From contig OY365810.1 of assembly GCA_959347315.1 (NCBI GenBank), positions 30,626,065 through 30,690,064 on the forward strand: DNA of 64,000 nt, read 5' to 3'. Each line of letters opens with the position of its first letter. The stretch's first letter is position 1. A program made the position numbers and the translations under genes. The notes beneath the pieces are model-generated. The model was not told the DNA's origin. It made no database searches and saw only the letters and a program-made list of their open reading frames with translations. This DNA comes from Bimastos eiseni (lineage: Eukaryota > Annelida > Clitellata > Crassiclitellata > Lumbricidae). Positions 19,388 through 34,300 of the stretch are shown here, piece by piece.

Positions 19388-22300
19388 ATGGAGTTCAATC
19401 CAAATTCTGGCAGAGGTTATCTTGATCCTGGAAATGATTTTGTGAACCGAAATGCAAATCGTGATCAAGGAGACAATGGATACTTTTGTGAAGAGGGAAC
19501 TGGAAAAGGCTTGGCATTCGGTTACCAGTGGAAGGGTGATGCATTGTCTGAACATCACACAGTGTCGCGTTCTATTGATCCAAATAGAAAAACATCTGCT
19601 GTTTACGAGGAAGATTGGCTTAAATCTGATGACACAGCCAGTTTTATCCCAAAAGAAAATGTCTGCGCTCGTGAAAATGGAGGAGTGAGTTTTATTGCAT
19701 GGGAAGCAGTTCCTGTGTCAAACCTGGAAGATCAAATGAAAGAAAATGTGAAGGTGAAAGGACTGCAGAATGCAAACGTGAAGGTTCTGGGAAACAGAAG
19801 GGGAGGTTTTAAAATATGTAACATTAATGTAAATGATGAAACCGAGGATTTTCGAATTCCGACTTCCTACAACCCAGAAGCCTTTCTTGATGCTGAAAGT
19901 GACCAGACTTTTGAATGTAGTGAATCATTGAAACCAAATTCTTTTGGGAAGATTGAGGTGAAACATGGGCATGCCTCTCCAGTTGTAGATTCTTTCTGCA
20001 ACTCAACTGAATTTGTAGGAAAACGTTTTCCAGATTCAGAAGAAACTTCCAATAAAGGAGACGAATCCCAGAAAGTAAAAGTTGCTATGGAGAAACCGAG
20101 TTCAAATGTTGGTCAAAATGCAACTACAGTTCAGAAAGGACATGCTCTTGGTTTGAAAGTACTGAACAGCATGAGCAAAACTTGTACAGAAAAAGTGGGC
20201 AACAGAGTTGATTTGGGGAAGGCAAGACGTGGAGCTGGAGCAGGAGGGGAGCCTGCATCAAATGAACCTCCAAGGAGAAAGAACAGAAAGAACAAGGCTC
20301 AGAAGAAAATGGCAAGCAGGATTGACACGATGAATGCAAATCCCGCCTCTCATGTGAAGTCAGCTGGTGAAAGGTCTTATCGCAGAGGTATTATACCAAT
20401 AACTGAGAATATGTTTCCTAAAAATGTTCGTCCAGCGAATGACATTTGTAATAGCCGAGGTTTTCGACCTGCAAGTGAACAGCATTTGTTGGGCAGAGGG
20501 GTTCATTCAGCGAGCGAGAATGTATATGGCGTAGATGTTAAATCAGCAAGTGGAAATTCTTGTGGCAGAGATGGAAAATCATCGATTGAACATTTGATTG
20601 CCAACATTTTTCACCCGACCAGTGAAAATCATTACTCCATAGTTTCCAGACCCATAAGTGAGCTTTCGTATATCAGATGTCCTTATCCAGCAAATGACAA
20701 TTCTTATGGCAATGGCAGAGGTTTTAATCCATCAAACGAGAATTTGGTTTCTAAAGGTCTTCGTCAAGCCTGTGAGATGTCACGTGGAAAAGTGTTTAGA
20801 CCGTCTTGTGAGAATTCGTCTATCCAAGGTTTTGGGCCGCCAAGTGAACAGTTTTGTGTCAAGGATGCACCAATCTCACATCTCACAACTGGAAATTGGT
20901 CTGCCCAAGATAATCAACCGGCGAGCATGAATCTGTCAAGACCCCGAAACACTGCACTTATGTCGATAGCCGAAAGAGGGGAGTTTTGTTTCAAGGATGC
21001 ACCAATCTCACATCTCACAACTGGAAATTGGTCTGCCCAAGATAATCAACCGGCGAGCATGAATCTGTCGAGACCCCGAAACACTGCACTTATGTCGATA
21101 GCCGAAAGAGGGGAGTTTTGTTTCAAGGATGCACCAATCTCACATCTCACAACTGGAAATTGGTCTGCCCAAGATAATCAACCGGCGAGCATGAATCTGT
21201 CAAGACCCCGAAACACTGCACTTATGTCGATAGCCGAAAGAGGGGAGTTTTGTTTCAAGGATGCACCAATCTCACATCTCACAACTGGAAATTGGTCTGC
21301 CCAAGATAATCAACCGGCGAGCATGAATCTGTCAAGACCCCGAAACACTGCACTTATGTCGATAGCCGAAAGAGGGGAGTTTTGTTTCAAGGATGCACCA
21401 ATCTCACATCTCGCAACTGGAAATTGGTCTGCCAAAGATAATCAACCGGCGAGCATGAATCTGTCGAGACCCCGAAACACTGCACTTATGTCGATAGCCG
21501 AAAGAGGGGAGTTTTGTTTCAAGGATGCACCAATCTCACATCTCGCAACTGGAAATTGGTCTGCCCAAGATAATCAACCGGCGAGCATGAATCTGTCAAG
21601 ACCCCGAAACACTGCACTTATGTCGACGATAGCCGAAAGAGAGGAAAGATCTTCATATCCGAACACTTTACAAGCAACTCAGCGCTATTGTTTGTCTCAA
21701 CGTCAACTTTTGATGCCAAGGCGTGGCAGATCAGTCATGCCGACGTCTTTTGACCATCATGGATCCAGGAGTCCGGTACCAACAGCCTATCCTGCTGGTC
21801 CAAGAAAGGTTGCAGTTGTGAAGCCAAGACCAAAGGAGATGGAAATGTTTTCCAGAAAGGTTCTTGGTCCTCAGACAGAATGTGATTTCATAGAAATGGT
21901 TCTGACTACAGACAACATGTTCGATGCAAAATCATCAAGTCGGAAGACGTGGCTCGGCTACGAGAAACATGGCTTCCTCGATGAAGGGGGAACGAACCTC
22001 CAAAGGGGTGTGGCTAATGAGTGGCCGACAAAAGGAAGAGGAGAGTTCAACAGTGAAGTCTCTGCTGAAGGTTTTGGAGGATTTAATGGAGGTGGCCAAC
22101 AATGGAATCAAAGTGGAGCTGGACAACACCCGGACTGCTATCGCATTTCAGTTGGACAGGAAGAATCTGAAGAGATGGAGCCTCCACTGCAACTGAGTAG
22201 GTCCGGCTTTTTCTTATCCAGTTTCATTTATTTATTTGCTGCAATTGTTGTACATATAAAGTCAGATCTTTCTTGATAACTTTATTCCAACGTCGGTCGA

Positions 22301-25300
22301 CTTCATGGTCTTTTCCAATCCTCTGGGGGTTTATACAGAATGACCCAGAACAATTCAACGTTTTATGAACCCAACGCGAAGGAAGGTTCTTTCCCAAACA
22401 GCACAGGAGTTTATACTCTTGTCTTGATGTATTTGTTATGACTCTAGCCAATGAGTTCTGATCTTTCTGCAGCTTTTGCATATTATACTTTTGATACCTG
22501 TAAGAAGTTAGTTACTGTAAGCCAGACGACCAACACTACTGCTTCGCCCAGAGGTGTCGTAACTGATAATTTGGATACCTGATGCATAATCCTTCACAAG
22601 TCACAATATGTTCATCTGGGACGAAATGCCATAGACATTTACCTGAAAATGATAGATCTATACATTTATTTACACAGCTGTTTAGAAATTCATTAGAAAT
22701 GTGGATCAGAGGTTGAAGGTACATTTGATTAAGGTACAAGAATTGACAAGACACCATTGTAATCGCCTCTACTTGCACTGATATTCAGTTAACAACCATA
22801 AAGCCTGGAAGGCTAGTTGGCATAATATATCATGCATGGTCACCCATCGGTGTTTAGTAAACAGATGAAATTTGTGTAGCGTTACCGTTCATGATTATTT
22901 AGTGGCTAACATCATGCTGGAGTGTTGATCGAGAGGTCAGCGGTTAAAATCCCTGCCTTGACCTCGAGAGGTCAGCGGTTAAAATCCAGGCCCAAGGCAC
23001 TATTGTCTCTAACCAATAAGACAGAACTTTTGCAAAACCGTACTCCAACTTTATCAAACATAAAAATCACATATTGGCATTGATAGCTACAACTTAAAAA
23101 ATAGTTTGTTCTAGATTTTGACTCCATTGTGCCCTTACTCTATATTGCCTAGACATCAATTCAGAGACTTTAGACTTTACATAATACTGTTTTCAGACTG
23201 TAATGGGAATTTAAGATGGCTGTTTTCAGTTAGAGGCGTCAGCTTGCAGATGAAATTTCTCCTTTATCTTCGTGCGTCTGGGTTCAAAATAATCGCAGGT
23301 CCGTCCTACAAATTGCTTTTTGTAACAATTCTATTTTGCATCAATTTCTTGTTTGTATTTCAAGAGCATGTGAACTGGGTTGGAAAAGAAGACATCGGCC
23401 ATTTCTTTGTCAGTGGACTACGGACTAACCTGGATGTCGCCGGATATGGTCAAAGGTTACTTCAGCCTCTTTTGTCTTGTTTAGTTTGATCCTGTTCCTC
23501 AGTTTATTGCAATTATTCCTCAGGTTATTGGCATTATTATTATTAGCATAAACTAATCATGATGAAGTCATCAGAGGTACATACCTTAAGAGATAGTGGG
23601 TTGACCATGCGGTACATAACCGATTAAGTCACTATTTGCGCTACACTGCAGTTCTCATATGACATGTTAACAATGACTACCCATGGTGTTGATCTATTAC
23701 GAGTGAAAGACCATTGTGATGCGTCTTGTAATGTAAAATAAAGTAAAGTTCGCAACCGCATGCTCTGCGAGCATGTGCATTACTGATAGGCCACCGTGCC
23801 GCACTTGTGATGTGTCTTGTGATGATGTGTTAACTCTAAATAAATTTGTTGTTTTAAATTCTAAATAAATTTGTTGTTTCAGTGGCTGCCATTCACAGTG
23901 TAAGTTCCTGACCTTTGATGAACTTGTGAAGTTGGATGGATTAGAGACAGCCATTGTTTCGATCACCGACCCCATCGAGACAATAGTTGCTAAGGGGTTT
24001 GTTGCCCGTTTCCCAGGATCATGTAGTCTACATCTGCTCGTTAATGAAGTAAGCATTTCTAATGGAGCTCATTTAAACTTTGAACTGACCTGGTAATGTA
24101 TTTGTGTAATGTATCTGTGTAATGTTTCTGAACACATTCTATATACCTTTGTAAGGCATGCTTACTATGCTCGGTTTGTTATCATGCAGCACATCTTGGT
24201 GGTTCAATTACCCCTCAGGACAATTGGTGCTGCCTCAAATGCCTTGCTAGAACATTCCCTTTTAGCTACACTGATGATGATAAGGAATTTATAACGCCCA
24301 CGCTTGACATCAGTAATTCTACTTCTAATGTAATAAGAATGAATGAAGGCCCGAGATTGGAAATCTTCACTGACTAAGAGGAAGGACATTGGCTCCTGAA
24401 TAACCCTGATGTCGATTCTGATGAAAATTATTTCACAATAAGACCAGTAATCAGTAAATACAGCCTTTCTGATACTTCAACAGTTGTCTACAACAAAAAT
24501 CCACATTTGATTTCCCTGATGCACATTAATTGCCATAGTATTTAATCAAAGATCCCCAGAATAGAACATCTGTTGGTCTCACTATCTATAGACATCTTGG
24601 CAGTCACCGAAACTTGGCTTGATACTGACTCGGCAAGTACTGTATCAATACCAGGATATAGATTCAAACATAAATGTCGAGCAGCTGATAGGGGTGGGGG
24701 CGTTGGTTTTTTATAAAAAATAACCTCGACTATTCCTTAATGCAAGCGCCTGCAAACTGCTCCACTCATACCACATACGAATCTCTATTCGTGTGCATAG
24801 AAACGGCAGATAACTCAAAGTTCATGGCTGTGTCAGTCTATAGGCCACCGAGTAGTTGCTTGGACACTTTCAACCAGGAATGGGAATTTCTACTACTGGC
24901 TATTCAATCTAAGGCCAAGGATGTATTTATATTAGGAGATTTCAATATAGACCTTCTAAAAATTCAGGAACATAAGCCAACCGGTATCTTCTATAACATT
25001 TTGACATTATTTCACTTCTTGTCGACTATTTCTCAACCTACTCGAATCACCACTTCATCTGCCTCACTGATCGATAATATATTTGTAAATTGTGTTTCCA
25101 AGGTTGTTCAACCCACAATTCTAGCAGAAGACTTGTCAGACCACCTCCCTGTTTTAATATGGGCTGATCTTACCTCGTTGCGAATGATAAACTCTCACAA
25201 TATCCTGACTAGACAATTTGATTTGGCATCCAAGGAACGCTTTGAGTCACTTTGACCGAGTGTGACTGAAAAAGTATAATTGAGGCTTGTGAAAATGAGG

Positions 25301-28300
25301 ATGCATCATTAGCCTATGAGCTCTTTATCTCTAAAGTCAAATCTGCCTAGAACTGCTTTTCCTATTAAACTTAAATCAGCTAATAAGCCTATCTACAGAA
25401 AACCGTGGATGACAGCTGCCCTCTATAAATCTAGTATGACTAAAAATAAACTCTATCTGGTTTACATAAAAAATCTGACAACAATCAACAAAGACAAATA
25501 TACTATCTATAAAAATAAATTCAAAACTTTATGTAAAAAATCTGAAAAAGCTTCTACTCGTCTGAATTTACTAGACACAGTAACGACCTAAAAAACACTT
25601 GGGCGACAATAAAATTGATTCTCAGAACCAAGCCACGTGATACAATAATAAAATGTGTGAGTTCCAATGGTACCATGGTTACAGATGGCGCCCAGTTGGC
25701 CGACCTGTTTAATAATTATTTCACTAGTATAGCCGATGATATAATTGCTCAAATACCACAGCAAAGTCGCCAGTTACCTCTTACCTCGGCTCCCCCAGTC
25801 TTTCCTCGTTTGCAATATACCCTACCTCGGTTGAAGAGTTGCTTGCCTTGAGTACCACTTTGAAATCAACTCGTAGTACCGGCACGGATGATTTAAATCC
25901 TGCAATTATTAAGCCATTGCTATCTATTATTGCAAAACCCTTGATCCACATAATAAACTGTTCATTAGCCACTGGCTCTATACCTGGTCCACTGAAGGAA
26001 ACCAAAGTCACTCCTATTTACAAACAAGGTAATAGTGAGGAACTTTCCAATTACCGACTTATTTCCATTTTGCCCTATTTTTCCAAATTACTAGAAAAAG
26101 TAATGTATGTACATTTGTATGATTATGTTAAGGCCAAAGGTGTACTCTTTAAGTCTCAACACGGCTTCCAGCATGGCCACTCTACCCTAATGTCTCTTCT
26201 CACAGTCCAAGATAACATCGCTGCTGCAATTGACCGGAATGAGTATGCCATTGGAATCTTTGTCGACGTGGTGAAGGCTTTGACTCTGTAAATCATGACA
26301 TATTATTGCTAAAATTGGAATACTTAGGCATACGTGGTTCCGCACTAACTTGGTTCCGAAACTATCTTAATGGTAGACACCAGCAAGTTAAATGCAATAG
26401 TCATTTATCCTCTTTAAATCGCATAAAGCATGGCGTCCCCCAGGGATCAATTTTAGTTCCTCTACTCTTTCTATTATTTATTAACGATCTTCCCAAGCAT
26501 CCTCTATCCTCCAATTCTTTCTATTTGCAGATGACACAAACGTATTTGCATCCCATAAATCGTATGACAAATTAATTCAGCTGCTAAATCTCGAACTAAA
26601 ATACGTGGCAAATTGGTTTGCAGCTAACAAACTATCCTTAAACATTAAAAAAACAAACTACATATTATTTTGCTCTCATCGCAAGAAACCACCCCAGATC
26701 AAAGACAGTCTGCTAATAAATAATACCTCGATACCAAAGGTCACATCAATTAACGTGGAATGATCATATTCACCATATCGCAATAAAAATTGCCAAACAT
26801 ATTGGGATACTATTTGAAGTAGCATATCTATTGCCTCTAAATATACGTAGAAACTTATATTTTACGATGATAAACCCCTACTTAAGCTATTGTAACATTA
26901 TTTGGGCATCGAACTACCCATCCTGACTTAAGCAGCTAACCACTCTCCAAAACCGTGCTGTTCACTTCATCACTGGTTGTCCTCCTTTGACTCAGGTTGA
27001 CCTTACCTATAATCAGTTGGGTATACTAAAACTAAAGCAAATAACACTATACCAAATATCTGAATTCCTGTTTAAATACAGTCATAATCTACTACCTCCG
27101 ATCTTCAACAACTACTTTACTCCACTATCTGAAGCCACTCCCTATTGTCTATACTCCACATCCTCCTCTTATAGGCCTGTATACACTTGTACAAATACAA
27201 GAACGTTCACTATCAAATACTCGGGTGCTAAACTCTGGAACAGCCTTCCAGAAAAATTGAAGAACCTACCAAATGTTTGTATATTTCAAATAGAAATCCA
27301 TGAGCATATTACTTTGACTTCGTTGGATTAAATACATACTGCATAACACTGATCTGTGTATGACTCTGATGTAACCATGATCATTATCAACATAACCATC
27401 ATTAACATGAAGACTGTAAAGGCAGGCATAGCAAACATGTAAATTCAACTTGAACAATGCTGTTTATAGCTAATAATTAATTAAGCTGCTTTTTTTCCTT
27501 TTTAGTATTATTTAAGTGTCGACCTCTGACCATCACAACTTTTGCCTCTCGATGTGGGTGGCCCCCCTACAGAACCTCGGTCCTTCTCGGGTCTTATCCT
27601 CCCTGTTGAACCTTACATGTCATATCAATTTATTATCAACTTTGTCATAGTGTAAATGCAGAGGTCAATAAAAACAATTTGTTTGTTTGTTTGTTTGTTT
27701 AAGGCACTTTGAACTTTTTGAGGTTGTGACTTTGTAATAATGTGCATTTTTTGTGTTATAATAATTATATTAATTGGTTTGTTCTCTTTTTATTTTAAGT
27801 TGATTTTCGGTTTTCCTATATTACATCCTTTGGTTGGCAAATTTCATTTTCTTGTTATCAAGTTATCTGTTTGTTTTTGTAATTTGATGGGTTGAAGTTT
27901 GTATCATTTATTTTCTTATTTTTTAGGATGATAGAATTTATCCAGAGTACATCATTGTCTGCTGTTCTTGTCCCAAGCCCATAATAGGTAATAAAGATTT
28001 GTCATTTTTTTATAAATTTTTGTTTACTGTAGGTTTGCATTCTTTACTGCTAGACATGTTTAATTTGCATTAATTTATAGATCTATTTTGTCTACTGTAA
28101 CTATATTAATCTGTTCTCTTTTTTATAAAGCTCACCAAATTTGGGCCGTTATGTCCTGTCCAAAGTGCAGATTCGTTCGACTCAGCATCTATCCGGAAAT
28201 GAAAATCAAATGCCAATTCATGCTGCTCAAGTTTGTTAGATATTTTTTATCGTCATATTTTTCGTCATTTTCTGTGGTGTTTGCTAGTTTTAATCGTTTG

Positions 28301-31300
28301 ATTATTATTACATCATAATTGGTTAATTGATTGTTACATTTGTATAAGTATTGTGTAACCAGCCAGTCCAATGACTGTGTAGCAAATGATTTTAGACATT
28401 AGTTTCATTTTTTTTCAATATTTGATTTACATCTTTGAATTAGATTAATTTTTACAGTTTCATCTCTGATAAAATTCCTTACTTGTTTTAGAATTCAGTG
28501 TTCTTAACTTTAGATGACTCTTTTGTTTTGTTTGTTTCAAAACTTGATTAAATTCCCTCATGACATATGTTTGATTGACCTATTTTAATCTCTTGTGTTG
28601 CAAAGGTCTGCACAAATGCTACGATTTGTTCTCGTTTCTTCATCAACGTCTATCTGTGAATGGGAGAACCGCGTCCAGTTCGGATGGTTTCATGACTTTT
28701 TAGCAGTACACAAAGACCAGTCGAATTGCAGTAAGTTGTCATGAGGCTGTGGCTTACTGGTTTTTTCCCAGTAAGTGAATTACCATGGTAACATTGGCAT
28801 CGTAAGATAGTAGGTTCCATTTTGCCAGTGAGTGAATTGCCATGGTAACAGTTGCATCTTATAATAGTTCATTCCAATTTACCAGTAAGTGAATTGTAAT
28901 AGTAACATGTCATCATTCGATGGTAGGTTCAATTTTTCTAGTATGGTGACTGTCACGGTGGCATGCCATCGTAGTAGTTTCTGTTTTGCCAGTAGGTCAC
29001 CATGGCATACTGTTATCATTATATTAACACTTGGCATTACTGGTTTAGTCTTTAATACTTATTGATTTTTATTATGTGATTTGGAAGACTTGTAAGAATA
29101 GTATTGTTAAGTCATGTTACTATTATTGTGAAGTTGTGATTACCATTGTTTGTAACTGCTCTGTCATTGTCTGTCTTCTGCAGTTGAGACGACTTCAGCC
29201 CAGCAGCATGCTACTCCTTTCTCGAAGGATCTGACTGAGTTTCTCACTTCTATGCAGATCTCTGATCTGAATGTGTTGTCTGGGATAGACTTCTCTAACG
29301 TTTCTCCCGCTGTTCGACTTATCCACACAAAACCAGGTAAATTTTGAGCAAGTAAATATGATAAGGTAAGTTAAGGTCCGGTAGTAAGGTAAAGTTGATA
29401 AAGTGGATCATTCATTCATTCATTCCGAACAACACAGTTCAGCGAAGTCAGGGTGGTAGTAAGGTGGTGTTAGTTAGTGTTGTTTTCGAAAACGAAAATG
29501 GGAATTAACGAAATTTAAGCGTTTTTATTGACGAAAATTGAAACTAGAATTTGGAGGCCGCGAAAACTAAAATGAAAACGAAGTTTGTGGCAATAAAAAC
29601 TGAAACAAAACAGAAATAGATGCAAAGAAAACTAAAACGATATTTAGCCCGAATAAAACAAATATTTCTGCTTAAAAATTTTCCTAACTTGGGGGCCTAG
29701 TCATTATTTGTTTCATTTGTACATGATTCTGCAAATGATGTGACGTTATGTCATGCCGTACCTCTGTTCGTCTATGTAAGATAACACACAAGGAGAACGA
29801 GATGTTGCTGCTTCCGGTTACCATTTCGTCGATTCGTATAGTTTTTATTTATAAAAAATTCTTAGCAGTTACTGCAATAAGTTCACTTTATTAATTCAGG
29901 AATGATGAAATTTTCACGTCACTCTTTTTTGGCCTCACGTGTAATGAATGTCAGTGGCAGACCATAGTAATTATAGTCTACCATCAATTGACAATTGATT
30001 AGAATTAAATTGGAATTAAAGAATTATTGCTGGGCTTATAGCATATATTGATATTAAATTACTAAAGCTAAAATTAGCCTACTTAAGCTAAAGTGAAAAC
30101 ATCTTCCTTTAACTAAACCTAAAATTAGCAGGTGAAAACTAAAACTAATATTGAAAAAACTAAAACCAAACTGAAGCTGAGACGTGACAACTACAACAAA
30201 AACTAAAATTAAATTTGAGAAACAATCATAACTAAAACTGAAAATGAAGACTGACAATCATAACTAAAACTAAAATTAAACATTATTAAAAGAACACTAC
30301 TGGTAGTACAGTGTTGTCCAACCATTTTGACACCAAGAGCCACCAAAGAAATTATTTTTGAAAGCTTACATTAATATCAGTTTACTCAGAAGCAATGACT
30401 GAAATTTATTGGAAATTATTTATCGTATTAGAATTTATTATGCAATAATCATGATTAATGATCACATGAGTGTGTGCTTTTTTGTTCACTTTGTCAAACG
30501 ATGAGCCACGTTGCGAATGAATGGCTATGCAAGTGGGCCATAGACCTTGTCTTTTACTTCAGTTGTGCAGTTGTGGTCACAAATTGCTAGAATTTAGCAG
30601 GATCGGAGAGGGCCACTTAAATTCAGCCCGTGGGTCTCATGTTGGACAGCACAGAGTTAATGGGTTTGGTAAACTAATGTAAATCAGGTAGTAAGCTGCA
30701 GTAAGTAAATCAGATAAGTAATGTAAAGCAGTTTTATTGTTTTCTGTGAATTTTTTTTAGCATTTTTATGTTATCAGTGTTTTTCCACTTTTTATTGTCA
30801 TGCATATTCATTTGCATATTCATTTATGTCTTGCATATTCATTTTTTGTATTCATTTTTGTTCATATGGATTTATGCAATGTAGTCACAGATTGATATTG
30901 CTTCTCTTTAAGACAAACACATCTACCTTACTTAGCTGAATTTAGGTAAAGAAAAACCAATAGGTCATTTCGTAAGATGTTACAACAGATAATTGTACTG
31001 TGTTCAGCAAAGCTTGTCTGCTACACTCTGAATATTTGTTTGAGAGAACAACCAAGTTGTCTTGCATGTTCTATGTGTGCTTACATTTTTTCATAATCTT
31101 ATCTTGTCAAATATATTTAGGAGTGAGTTACACTAATGATTCAACCCAGTATGGGGCATCACAGCTCCAGAAAATCCTCAAAAACCTTATCTGGAAGTCA
31201 ACCAAGAAAAAGCAGGCAAGCAGTTGATTCTTTTTGCTGCATTCACGTTTCTGGGGGTCAGTGATAATAATACTGATGATGGTGATAGCAACAGCTATCT

Positions 31301-34300
31301 GATTATGATGATGACCATGATGATGTTGTTGATGATAGTGATTATTAAAACAATTATCAATCAGTTGATCAGAGGAGAGTGGCAGAGATTGCAAAGATAG
31401 GCAAGGGTAAGACCAAGCAAGGACCGTCTATGGTTTGTATAAATATGGTCTGTTGTAGCAGAGATCATGACAATAGGCAGGGTTAAGACCCAACAAGGAT
31501 CGCCTATGGTTTGTATAAATATGATCTGTTGTAGCAGAGATTGCGAAGATAGGCAAGGCTAAGACCAAGCAAGGACCGCCTATGGTTTGTATAAATATGG
31601 TCTGTTGTAGCAGAGATCATGACAATAGGCAGAGGTAAGACCCAACAAGGACTGCCTATGGTTTGTATAAATATGTTTGTTCTGCACTTGGTCTATTCTC
31701 GTTATTTTCTTTGGTTTCAGTCACTCTACAAGACGGAGCGAATTGATCAGCGTGGCTATTCGATCCTGAATGATGTCTTCCCAAATGCATTGTCAGGCAA
31801 CTTCCAGTCGTCCATCAAGCGTGTCAAGGTCAGTGACAGGTGTTAACAATGGGTGGGTAGGTGCGTCTTAAGGACTTAAGGAGCAGAGAGCTGGTAAATG
31901 AGATGATGTATTGCCAAATGGAGCTTGTGAATTGTGGAATTATTGGATCTAACTTGCTGGACAAACCCGCTTAACTATCGTGGTCACATTTGTTTTGCAC
32001 ACATGTCTTTACATCTAAAATTTTCTTTGTTTCAAAATGATCGTAATAAGTACATATTGCTAAGGATTTTATATTTTGTTGTTGTCGGTGTAATCTAAGC
32101 ATTGTTAAATTTTGTGTATTTCATACCCCAATTAAATATGTTCAAGAGATTTTTATTAAAGTGTATTTATAGATGAGGTGAAATTGAAACGTTCTGCATT
32201 CAAATTTTTACGGTCCTCCATTTTGGAGAGGTGTTTGTACCTCTTTGCTTTTGTGTTGCTCAGAGGTAGTTGATAGTGCCATAAACGGGATCTATCAAAG
32301 TGAGGTTATTAATCAGTGATATTTCTGACTTGTTGAAGGCAGTGGGGTGTATTGGTTTTCACACAGGTTGTCTTTCCATCCTTTCGTTGGGTAAATGAAT
32401 GCTTAGAGAATTGTGAATCACGTGAGAGACTGAAGTTACTGTCTGCCGTCGGAGATATCAACTCGTAAGTTGATCTCTCTCACTTTGCCTTCAGAGGTTT
32501 CTTAGTGCATGTAGATTAGCCGGAGTCTCTTTGAAACATACGCAGATATAATGTAGATACGGATCACAAAGTTAGATTGTAATTTATTATTTATTTATTA
32601 CCAAAATTTGATACCGCCCTTCTTCCAACATTTTTTGCTCAGCAGTGCACACACATGCGTTGAGGGCCAATTGCAGTTGTACTGCAGAGCAATTGTGTGC
32701 GAAGGACTTGCTCAAGGTCCCTACACAGTGACTTCCCGGCGAGAGTTGAACCTGCGCCCTCAACGCACAATGAACGTCACGGGCTGACCGCTCTAACCGA
32801 TCGGCCACCGTGCCACACAATGTGATGTGATGTAATTACAGCCATTTATATAGTGCCGTTAATAACAAGCTACTTCTAGAGTGCTTACCAAGAAGGTTCG
32901 CTGCAAGTTATAAAACTAATTCTTGACATTACGTAGAAAGTAAAATGTCATCGCAATAAAAGTTATTGATTACAATCGCAATTAGTTTGCATTTTGAAAA
33001 TGAGCTCATCACATAACATGATCTTGTTATATAGAGTGCTTCTTGATATTATTCTAAAGACGTTTAAAAAGATCCTGGTTTCGACGTAGAAACCTCTAGA
33101 CATGCCATTTTAATGTAAACTTGAGACTTTTATCTATCGTCATGAAAGGGACTTCAGTTGAAGCATTCCATTGGACATGTTCAGTTGAGTGTCATGAAGT
33201 CACTACAAGGAGCCACCTAACACTCCATTCAGCTTTTCTTGCGCATGTGTATAAGTCTTTGTTGAACACTCAGCTGTTATGCATAGGTAACCAATGCCTT
33301 TTCGTTAGATAATGGTGCTATATGAATAATGGATGTTAAACTAATAAGCAACCCGTGTATAAGTTGTATCTCATCTTCTTTCAGTTTCGGAGACCTGCCG
33401 TTTAATTTTCTGAATGATCTGCATGAAAACGAAGACTTTGTTCAGAATTACAATGCAAGTTTTTTTTTTTTCATCTGTTGTTCATTGGTAACTTCTGTAG
33501 CACTGGTGACTACTGCACAAGGCATCAAAAACTGATGGTGCATCCAAGCCAAGCCGACATCAGAAGCCATAATCAGAAGCCATAATCAGAAGCCAAGCTG
33601 TAATCAGAAGCCATAATCAGAAGCCAAGCCATGAAACTGCAGTGTCTAGATGGGAGTTCTCTTTACAACTACATTTCATTACTGCAAGTCCTTAGATAAG
33701 ATGTGGTGATGTGGCAGAAAAAGGGATTTTTGCGACTGCTATACATTATTGTTTTGAATCAACTCAATCACAAAGTCTAAGATCCACTGGAACACAACTC
33801 AGAACGGACGAAAGTTACATTGACATCAATTGTAGATTTGCAATTGTTTTCTGTTTCACTTGCCTGATTTTATAAAGGCTGCTTTAATTTAAGAGAGGCA
33901 TTCAAAGACTAGTAGTAAACAATTATTATTAAGAAGACTTGTTTAGCACCCATTCACTTCAGGAGTTCTACTCAGGTATCATAGGCAGAAATGACTGGAG
34001 TTTTGTTCATGATATGGTTGAATCAGCACCAGCCTGAACATTCTGGCATTCCTATGCATACAGAAACCCCGTGACCACCAAAGATCGCAATCAATGCCAA
34101 TTGAAGCATGAAGTAATACTGGTACACACAATGATCCATTGCTTTTGTGTTTATCTAGGCATTGGTGGAAAAGAAAAAGAATTTTTGCAACAGCTATATA
34201 TTATTGTTTTGAATCATCTCAATCACAAATTTTAAGATCCACTGAAACACAACTCAGAACAGACTAGTTACGTTGACATTGTAGATTACATTGGAAAAAT

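Noticed and set aside
23118..23489. Longer exon 2 of the 17-exon gene using the whole open frame
   Set aside because: The acceptor at 23364 and donor at 23456 give the only phase-compatible join; the upstream part is hydrophobic intron sequence.
32743..32817. tRNA gene on the minus strand
   Set aside because: A and B boxes are present, but no cloverleaf can be drawn and the unit shares a long body and tail with other dispersed copies, so it is a SINE head.
34159..34290. Possible exon after GTTTATCTAG
   Set aside because: The sequence is the second copy of an intronic duplication (33711-33840), and the join from exon 11 to 34403 already keeps phase.
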